Below, one piece after another: positions 56,300-64,000 of a DNA stretch of 64,000 nucleotides; positions within the stretch are counted from its first letter, which is position 1, and each line of letters begins with the position of its first letter. The notes beneath the pieces are model-generated. The model was not told the origin of the DNA, made no database searches, and worked only from the letters and a program-made list of their open reading frames with translations. A program made the position numbers and the translations under genes. Origin of the DNA: Liopterus haemorrhoidalis (Eukaryota > Arthropoda > Insecta > Coleoptera > Dytiscidae); assembly GCA_963971575.1 (NCBI GenBank), contig OZ020616.1:58014907-58078906 (forward strand), written 5' to 3'.

Positions 56300-58399
56300 A
56301 TGAAAAATAACATAAGTTTAATTTTCTTTTCGTTTTATGTTTCAGGTAATTATAAGATGATATCCACCAAAATCAATTTCTGTGAGTCTACCTGGTTGTC
56401 CGAGATTCAAGCAAAAGTATCAAGACAAGTATGTACATACTAAATAGTGTTTTGTACAGAACCGTGGTTGTAATTTATAGATTTTTACCTAATTTTGTCT
56501 TCACAAAAGGGGAGAGAAAAATGGTTGAGAATAAAACACTACGTGTGTAGATTTAACACTCAAGTTTTCGATAGGGAAAAATTGCCTTCGGTTATTTTAT
56601 ATTGTCTATCAGTAAAGATGAAAACTCTTATGAAAATAACTTTTCAAATTGTTGTAGAACACTTTTTACCGACCGCCAACATATACCGGGTAAATTATTT
56701 AAGGAGCAACATACATGTTTCACATATAATGTTAATGAAGTGAGTTATTTCATTTGCAACATAGCAAATTATGAAAGCAAGCTCATATCCATGGCAACAG
56801 ATATGCAATGGTGATTAGATATAATAGTTATTTGACATGATAAAGTTCCTAGACGGCTAAAAAATAGTAAATTAGAAACAATAAATGAATTTTTATTAGT
56901 TTGTTTATATTTACATACAAACAAAAATAATAATGTCTTTAAGCTAAGTCCAAAAAATATTTTAAAAAATAATATTTTGTCTTTTCTATGGATAAGCATT
57001 TGTTTTATGGTTATGTTGCTTTTGAAATAACTCACTTCATTAACATTATATGTGAAACATGTATGTTGCTCCTTAAATAATTCACCCGGTATAAGGGAGG
57101 TATTGTGATCATACCAATTTTGAGATTTCGATGGATCTCCACGAATTGAGGTCCCTAACATAACGTTTTGACTATTTTTAGCATTATGTCTGTCGGTCTG
57201 TCTGTCCGTCCGTCCATCCGTCCGTCCGTCCGTCCGTCTGTCCGTCCGTCTGTCCGTCCGTCTGTCTGTCTGTCTGTCTGTCTGTGTACACGTACAGAGC
57301 AAATTCGACTAAAAGGATTTTTATGAAACTGCATATTAAGCTTTTGACATTAATGGCACGAGTTGATCAACTTTTGGTAAAAATCGGTTGACTAGAAATG
57401 GGAGTTTACTCGTGTCGATTTTAAGATTTTTGCGAAAATTTAGCAAAAGAAAAATATTTTGAAAAAATTATTTAATAAAAGTTGCTATAAATGCAATAAC
57501 TAATAACTTTTTAGAGACGTTTTTTGAGAAGTTTTTTGATAAAACGAAAAATTATTGTAAAATTTTTCAGCTATGGCCACCACAGGACCGACCGCTATCA
57601 CAAGTTCTTGTAATAAATTTTTTCGAAATATTTTTCTGTTGTGAAATATACGCAAAAATCTTAAAATGGACGATTTTTACCAAAAGTTGATCAACTCATG
57701 CCATTGATGGCAGAAGTTTCATAAAAATCCTTTCAGCCGAATTTGCTCTGCACGTGTACACAGACAGACGGACAGACAGACCGAGAGACATCATGCTAAA
57801 AATAGTCAAAACGTTATGTAGAGACTCAATTTGTGGAGATCCATCGAAATGTCAAAATCGGTATGATCACAATACCTCCCTTATATATGTTGGCGGTCGA
57901 CAAACAATTTATATTACATAATAAATTAATCAATTAATTAAACTTATTTTTTTTATTAATTATTTGTTTAATTTTAGTTTAATTTGCCGTACATCAGCCA
58001 CTATTTTAGTACCTTTTAGAAAGTTATGTTGCATTTGTTTAATGTAAACATTACATATATTTTAATGTAACCCTACAAAAACAACAACAAACATGGAATA
58101 ATTATTCCATAACAAGTGATGGAATGAAATATACGCAAAATTCATGAGAAGATAAGTGCTTTAGAATAACATTACAACTCTTGTGTTAGAATATTAACTT
58201 TCTGTAGTCAAAATTGGTTTTAGAATTGGTAAATTCTATAGTGGTCGTGGAGAAAATAATTTCTTACTTTAATATAATGTTTTATACCGTTGAACCAACC
58301 ATTACAGAATTTAAATCAAAATTTTTATCTTTAAAAAAAATTGTAACCTTTTATATAAAAGATCTCAAAAAATTAATTACACAAACCCTGGTGAAATAA
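56300..58399 (+). CDS. Two-exon secreted-peptide gene, 73 residues
   Basis: Exon 1 56300-56345 (MKNNISLIFFSFYVS plus one base, donor TCAG|GTAATT, phase 1). Exon 2 58224-58399 (acceptor GGTTTTAG|AA) restores the frame as Glu-Leu-Val-Asn. The mature part is hydrophobic then basic: LVNSIVVVEKIISYFNIMFY, then KSKFLSLKKIVTFYIKDLKK and ITQTLVK-stop. Net positive amphipathic helices. An alternative acceptor at 58207 (TCTGTAG|TCA, phase 0) would extend the exon but not match exon 1. The intron is filled with Q repeats and a MITE. Function unknown; splice junction inferred. Confidence 0.5.
56664..57565 (-). mobile_element. Q-family repeat, minus orientation, split by a MITE
   Basis: TTTTTACCGACCGCCAACATATA at 56664, interrupted until 57090. 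Then AAGGGAGGTATTGTGATCATACC, (GTCC)n/(GTCT)n at 57185-57285, and the usual body to about 57560. Confidence 0.78.
56686..57089. mobile_element. MITE with ~75-bp inverted repeats, TA target
   Basis: 404 bp, ends CCGGGTAAATTATTTAAGGA and its inverse. Arms 56686-56760 and about 57012-57089 mirror each other. TA on both sides. Confidence 0.9.
57568..57898 (+). mobile_element. Q-family repeat, short plus-oriented copy
   Basis: Starts CAGCTATGGCCACCACAGGACC, is internally deleted, has a short (GACGGACA) tract, and ends ATATATGTTGGCGGTCG. Confidence 0.75.
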
Positions 58400-58489
58400 C
58401 GGTTTGTTAAGCAGTGAAACATCTCCAATTATGTTATGTTTTAAATAGTAACAAGTTCTTTTCAGCGCGAGTGAACCTGAGATTGTGAA

Positions 58490-58548
58490 GAGGTGGAGTC
58501 GGGAACCCGGAGTCGGGAACCCGGAGTCGGGAGTCCGGGAGCCCGGAG
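58490..58548. repeat. GGAGTCGGGAACCC tandem repeat
   Basis: Four adjacent copies, the last two diverged (GGAGTCCGGGAGCCC). GC-rich in an AT-rich context. Confidence 0.85.
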
Positions 58549-58559
58549 TATTATGTACA

Positions 58560-59180
58560 GCCACTTGACTCTAACTAACCGCTCTCGCTCGCGCCATTCG
58601 CTATACGAAGCATCCGACAGTAAAATTGATACAGTTTTATTCTGCGTTTTATTTCTATATCTCTCGGTTTATATTTCAATCTTTATGTACACTCAACAAA
58701 ATAAAACACTGACCTCGATTTAAAATATATTAAATTAATACATTCACTGGCAAAATTAATTAGAGAACTTTTAATAAAAATATATACAGAGTCCGCCAGA
58801 GAGATATGATGATTTTGAAAAGACTATCACACATTTAATTTCGAACCAGTTTTAAAATTTATTGTTTTTATACATAACTGGTATAGTCTATTTCACGATA
58901 AGATGAAGTGACTATCTACTTATGGTCCTAAACACAGTGGGTGGTAATTACAAATAACTCTAATCCCTTGTGTGTACCCATAAACTAGCCAGAGATGTAT
59001 CAGGTATAAATTACATTACACCATGTAATGACACAATTGTAACAAGAAATAAACATAAGATATCATCAAAATAAACTTTATTTTTATTATAAATACAATT
59101 AATTTATAGAACTTATAATTAAATTTAAAACATTACAATAAAATAAATTTTAAATTAAATATTGTTTAAGATAAAAAAAA
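58560..59180. other. No gene recognised
   Basis: AT-rich intergenic sequence before the transposase pseudogene. Confidence 0.35.
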
Positions 59181-59182
59181 TC

Positions 59183-60537
59183 TTACAAGTCCAAATCATT
59201 CTCTGAATCAGTCTCTAAATTAATGATTATAGTACGTTCTATTTGAATATAACTGTCCTCAGTTTTAATAACATGATTTACACAATTTTTCCAACTATCT
59301 ATAGGGATATTTTCCACTTCTTTTTTTATAAGTTCTATCACAGTGCCGTTTAAAGTGGGAGAAACATTATTCCGTTTTATTCTCGCCTTTAACTGACTCC
59401 ACATTTGTTCAATAGGATTGAATAATACGGAGGTAGTCGTAAAACTGTGTGTCCTTTGCATTGAGCAATATTATCGCAAACATATTCTTTAGAAAAACTA
59501 TAACTTTTTAATAATTTAATTAAACAATTTTTTTTATAACTTTCTTCAAAGTAAATATCATTTTTATATAAAAAGTCTTGGATTTCCTTCTTACTGTTTG
59601 CACTATTCGGTACTTTATTTAGTTGCCGACTATGGTAACTTGCATTGTCCATAACAATAACACTGTTAGCCGGTATATTCGGGAGTAATTAATTTTCGAA
59701 CCAGTTTTCGAACATTTCCACCGTGGTATCGTCATGGTAGTCGAGTCTAGAATCTTTGATATTTTTCGCAGAAAGCAAGAGTGCATTCGGTATCCATCCA
59801 GTTTCAAAACCTGCATGAAGTATCGTAATACGTTTACTTTTATTAGACGGTGCTCTTGTTTGACATTTATTTGACGTATCCACCCAACCTTTTGAGTTTG
59901 TTTCATGTGTGTCGTACCAAATTTCATCTAAATAAATTATTGACCTTTTATCTTCTCTGTATTTTTTAATGTTTTTTAAATAATTTTGTCTCAAAAGTTT
60001 TAATCGCTCTGACTCCATAAGGAACTGCTTTTTATTTAAAGTTTTAAATTGAAACCCTATACTTTTAAGGGCACGCCATAAGGTCACCTTTGAACAATTA
60101 ATTTCATACTGGTCTTGGATTAATCTTTTGAGCAATATGTCCAATGTTGGCACATTTTGTTCGGTGTACATTTGGTAAATGTTTTGCCGTATTACATCTT
60201 TTTGGAAACCATCCAAACATTTTGATATGCCTGAATCCTTTCGTTTTCTTCTCCTATCAATGGATTTATTTACAATATTCCATACTGTTGTCATCGCTAC
60301 TTTCGTTGCCTTGCTTGTCTCTTCTAATGCCGCTTGTTTGTTTTTGCGATTCCTTAAATATAAATACACATTGGCCACAATTTCTTTAGCTTCTACAGGT
60401 AAATATATACAAGTTTTTTCCCGATTTTTTTTTTTTATTGTATCTTGCACTATATCATCATCTTCTATCATGGTCACATAGTCATCTGCTTCATTTGCTT
60501 GCAAAGAAGTTAATTGTTCGTTCCAAGGACACCACAT
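59183..60537 (-). pseudogene. IS630/Tc1-like DDE transposase, nearly intact
   Basis: About 450 codons on the minus strand with one in-frame TAA (59689-59691) and one frameshift near 59435. Order: an acidic N-terminus, an HTH (ALEETSKATKVAMTTVWNIV), a second HTH (CSKVTLWRALKSIGFQFKTL), the first Asp block SIIYLDEIWYDTHET, the second Asp block SVIVMDNASYHSRQ, and the Glu block NPIEQMWSQLKARIKR. This is the DDE triad of the IS630-type superfamily. Such genes are common in insect genomes. Only two lesions suggest recent activity; clear TIRs were not found. Confidence 0.82.
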
Positions 60538-60789
60538 TTTTGGTACCTCAATGGACTGGTCTCACTTTCAAAGACAATGATTTGCTGAAAATGTTGATTT
60601 CTCCTAATGAAATAGAATTATAGTAGCAAACAAATGAAAATTTTATTTAATTATTTGTTTTATTTCAATATAATTTTATTCTTTGTTAGAAAAATAACAA
60701 TAAAAACAAAACAAAAATTTAATTTTATAGGAAAAAATTAAAAAAATATGAAAAAATATTCAATTATAAGTTGTATACATATAAATTAT

Positions 60790-61090
60790 ATTTTGTTATT
60801 TAGACTTTTAAGATTTTTAAAGTATTCATGATGAATTGATGGTATATAAGTAATAAATCCATCATATCTTTATATTTTTCTTTAGTAATAGCCCTAGTTT
60901 TTTCATATAAAGTTAATATTATTTTTCTGAAATTACACGGCCTACCGCGCTTTGGTGATAAATGAAGAGTTTTAAATTGTGAATCTTTTTCTATTGACGT
61001 TTTATAAAACATTTTATATGGCGCATTTCTCATAAATCTTATCCAGGAAATATTCAACCAGTTAACTATTTCTCCATCAGTATTTTAGCT
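60790..61090 (-). pseudogene. ORF fragment of a dispersed unknown family
   Basis: On the minus strand: GEIVNWLNISWIRFMRNAPY, KMFYKTSIEKDSQF, then the basic PKRGRPCNF and KYKDMMDLLLIYHQF. Similar C-terminal text occurs in multicopy insect proteins of unknown role, in my general recollection. It lies next to the DDE pseudogene but on present evidence is not part of it. Confidence 0.4.
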
Positions 61091-61099
61091 TCTTCTTAA

Positions 61100-62360
61100 A
61101 AGTGCCTCCTCGAGAGGTTTGGTACAGTAAAAGTCTTCATTTTTCGGCTTTAAAAAATAAAATACCAATTTTTGTCAACAGAAACTTAAGCTCACAAGAA
61201 TATGCTCGCTCTGTCGGGTTTCGGTTCGAGAGAATTTATTCGAGTGGACTTGTCTCACTTTCAAAATCAATGCATTTGAAATGCTATTGATTATGTAAAC
61301 TAACAGTAACAAATTTGTACTGATATTGAGTCGATATTTATTGTAAATGATTAAAAACATGAAGTTAATCTCAATTTGTGATAAGACGTAACATTAATTC
61401 ATATTTTTCACAAAATGGACAAAATCAACGGCTCATTTGCAAAAAATACACATTTATTTTCGAAAAAATAATCAACTTCGATATCATGCGACATCCATGC
61501 ATTTGTACTGATGGTTGAAATAGTTTCAATATTCATTCATGACAAATATTTCCTTATTACGAAAATGCGGCGTATGCATTTCGTAATCAGGTAACATATG
61601 CTAGACGCTAACAAATAGTTTTTTAATCAAACAGCTGAGCGTCTCAATGTCAAGATATCGTAATGATTACTTTTGTGACAATATCTACGAAATCCTAAAA
61701 GTGTATAAACCAGATGAAATTAAAAATAAATTTTATTCTGTGACTCTTTTTTAGATTGTTCATTTAAAATTCTCAATAGTACTTTTAAAAATGTATTCAA
61801 ATATTATTCAAGATTTACAGAAACTGGTAGTGAATAAAAAATTCATAAATTCCAAGCGATTCAATGTGAATTTTCATAATAAACAGTTGTTCTCATTTAC
61901 AGCCGAGTCGGAGATAACTCAATCATTTGAGAGCTTCGAGCTGCGAGTACAAGTCTCGCGTAACGATATGATAATTGTCCCATAACTAGAGGCTAAACTC
62001 ACAGATTAAACTATAATACAAACAATCTACGCCCTAAGCCACTCACAAGCTAATCCAACAGGGGTTGCTAAAGCCGGCAACACAACAAATATTTAGAAAA
62101 TACCTTCGTCGACGAAAAAATCTGACAGGGTAGTCAAGGACACAGCCACTACGTAGAATTCGGCAACAGGGCCATTGCCATTGCGAGACCAGGAGTTAAT
62201 CTTTATCTTCAAATTAAAAAAAAATCAATTTGATCCGAGTATATTTGGTCTAATTTCTATGACTGAAACAAATTCATGTTTATGTTGCGAAAAACCTAGC
62301 GCCATTACCTTTTGAGATAACATACCAACAATCGTTTAGTTTGTACATTGTTATTTAAGG
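61100..62360. other. No gene recognised
   Basis: AT-rich intergenic sequence. CTCACTTTCAAAATCAATGC at 61256 resembles CTCACTTTCAAAGACAATGA at 60561, perhaps repeated ends of a small element. Confidence 0.35.
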
Positions 62361-62367
62361 GGGGGGT

Positions 62368-63084
62368 ATGGTCAGAGCAGCACATTTGATACCCATTTAC
62401 AAGATTTTTTTTTAGAAAACTGTTAATAGTAACTTGATTGGGATAGTACCTACAGTAAAAAACAACCTTTGAAAGTATCCAAAAAAATTTTTATTGAAAA
62501 ATATCGAAAATTAAGCTCGTGACATGAATTTGAAATTTTCGTTCAGGACAAAGATTTGATTTGCGGTGAGACACATAACTAATGACTGGATCATCTAAAA
62601 CAAAAAAACCAAAAATATTTCGTTAGTTTATGAGTTTCTTGAGGTAACGCTGTGATATTTTTTTTCTTGCTTTCTTTTTTTTTATGGAATTTTTTACAAC
62701 TGAAAACAGAAATTTCGAAAAAAAATTTTCCGTTTTTTTCGTTTTTTTGACTTCAAACTTATACCAAAAATTAAATAATCTAGATATTTGAAAAAACTCG
62801 ACAGCGTTACCTCAAGAAACTCATAAACTAACGAAATATTTTTGTTTTTTTTGTTTTAGATGATCCAGTCATTAGTTATGTGTCTCACCGCAAATCAACT
62901 CTTTGTCTTGAACGAAAATTTCAAATTCATGTCACGAGCTTAATTTTCGATATTTTTCAATAAAATTTTTTTTGGATACTCTTCAAAGGTTGTTCTTTAC
63001 TGTAGGTATTATCCCAATCAAGTTACTATTAACAGTTTTCTAAAAAAAACTTGAAAATGGGTATAAAATGTGCTGCTCTGACCA
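62368..63084. mobile_element. 717-bp foldback element
   Basis: Two arms of about 285 bp (62368-62655 and 62803-63084) are near-perfect inverse copies, starting TGGTCAGAGCAGCACATTT. The central loop of about 147 bp is AT-rich. No coding capacity. Target duplication not evident. Confidence 0.9.
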
Positions 63085-63700
63085 TTGAATTGCGCCCCAC
63101 AATGAATGATGGGTATATTTTGAAAAATAAAAATTATTTGTATTAGTTTTAAGCCCATTTGTGATCGGTGTTTAGTATTTGATATTTGCAATACTCTTAC
63201 TGAGTATTTTGCACAGCTCTGGTCTTTATCCACTTAATCGTTTTACGATTTTCCATTTTTCTTGTATATACCCATTGATTTTGTATATATTCGTATCCCA
63301 TTTAGCGATGTATTTGAAAGTTTAAAGACCCTTTTTAAGGTTGGTGTTGAACAGGCTTTATTTAAGCATATAATACCGTGGTAATAGCCTGGTTTGTAAC
63401 CCCTAATTCTACAAATTGAAACGTTGATTTGAAACATCGCTTGTCGCTTGCAAATTAGAGCCAATCAGTGTGGTGTTTGTTCGGCGGAAATGGCGGCAGC
63501 ACCGTCGTCCCACCGTTACACAGCGGCCCTTACTCTAAACTATACGGTCGTTATTACAAGCCGCGCGGACGTTAATCAACCCTCTATTCAAAATATAATT
63601 GCAGGTACACAACTCGTCACAGGGTGGATCTTTTACAAACAAGTTTAGATCTTCTAATATTCATAGTAGATAAGTTACCAATCAACTATTATTTATCTAC
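63085..63700. other. No gene recognised
   Basis: Contains a GC-richer patch (63480-63580, CGGCGGAAATGGCGGCAGCACC) with a short open frame lacking known motifs. Confidence 0.35.
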
Positions 63701-63704
63701 TAGG

Positions 63705-64000
63705 TCAGCGGTTCTTAAACTGTGGTCCGCGGACCCCTGAGGGACCGCGTACTCATTACCGGGGGTCCGCGAAATAATTTTGACATTAACTTTACATCCA
63801 CCAATTTTTCGCTTTTATTCAAATAATTCATTTAATAAAAATCCTACATGGTCAGGACTTTTTGTATTTGTTGTTACCAGTGTTGTAATGTATCTAGGTA
63901 CATTTTAAAATATGTATCTGTATCTGTATCTAGATATTTAAATCAGTATCTAAGTATCTTGCAGGTACTTTTTTCAGATACTTTCCTATTTTGTCTTTTT
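63705..64000. mobile_element. hAT-type element end(s)
   Basis: CAGCGGTTCTTAAACTGTGGTCC followed by GCGGACCCC and its partner GGGGGTCCGCG is a typical hAT non-autonomous 5' end with subterminal hairpin. From about 63890 a second repeat rich in GTATCT words begins. Both run off the window. Confidence 0.6.

Noticed and set aside
63448..63648. 66-residue frame in the GC-richer patch
   Set aside because: No recognisable motif, no splice context or promoter; probably chance or repeat debris.

Overview
This is a eukaryotic, almost certainly insect, genomic window: AT-rich, with short exons behind GT-AG introns, AATAAA poly(A) signals, and most of its length made of transposable elements (Tc1/mariner, DD41D, hAT, piggyBac, non-LTR, R2/R4-like and Penelope-like remnants, many MITEs and two Helentron-like repeat families). 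The insect order cannot be fixed from the sequence. There is one assembly gap (N run, 36710-36909).

The host genes that can be supported form a cluster of small secreted-protein genes whose introns are filled with transposons. On the minus strand, a four-exon gene (exons 29952-29981, 24869-25249, 23228-23435, 17936-18117; 266 aa) has a signal peptide, a proline-rich middle and a phase-1 last intron. Downstream of it, at 9.4, 7.4, 5.5, 3.4 and 1.2 kb, lie five more terminal exons on the same strand. Each has the same phase-1 acceptor, the same start motif (G-N-S/P-T/A-A-D), a hydrophobic tail, a C-terminal glycine and a poly(A) signal 118-119 nt after the stop. They may be alternative last exons or a tandem gene family.

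On the plus strand are at least four paralogues in which a 45-nt exon 1 (15-residue signal peptide ending in Gln) is joined in phase 0 to one larger exon: 30937/32559, 35151/(gap)36910, 45318/48714 and 50389/51615. A minus-strand orphan exon 1 lies at 40972-41010. A divergent pair starts at 56131 (minus, three exons) and 56300 (plus, two exons), 168 bp apart. The mature parts are highly diverged amphipathic helices.

Layout: 0-9.5 kb is the tandem terminal-exon array, with Tc1, hAT, DD41D and piggyBac insertions. 9.5-17.6 kb holds transposon remnants, including a Penelope-like element split by two DNA transposons, and a dispersed conserved ORF. 17.9-30 kb is the four-exon gene with mariner, MITE and a 718-bp (CA)n in its introns. 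30-52 kb holds the two-exon paralogues with Helentron-like repeats. 52-58.4 kb holds the divergent pair. 58.5-64 kb holds a DDE transposase pseudogene, a 717-bp foldback element and hAT-type ends.

Two abundant repeat families (called P and Q here) share one design: a head terminal repeat, a (TCTG)n or (GTCC)n microsatellite near the head, a subterminal inverted repeat at the tail, a hairpin, then a T-run. Seven P copies also carry a tRNA-like block with pol III A and B boxes, and the block differs between copies.
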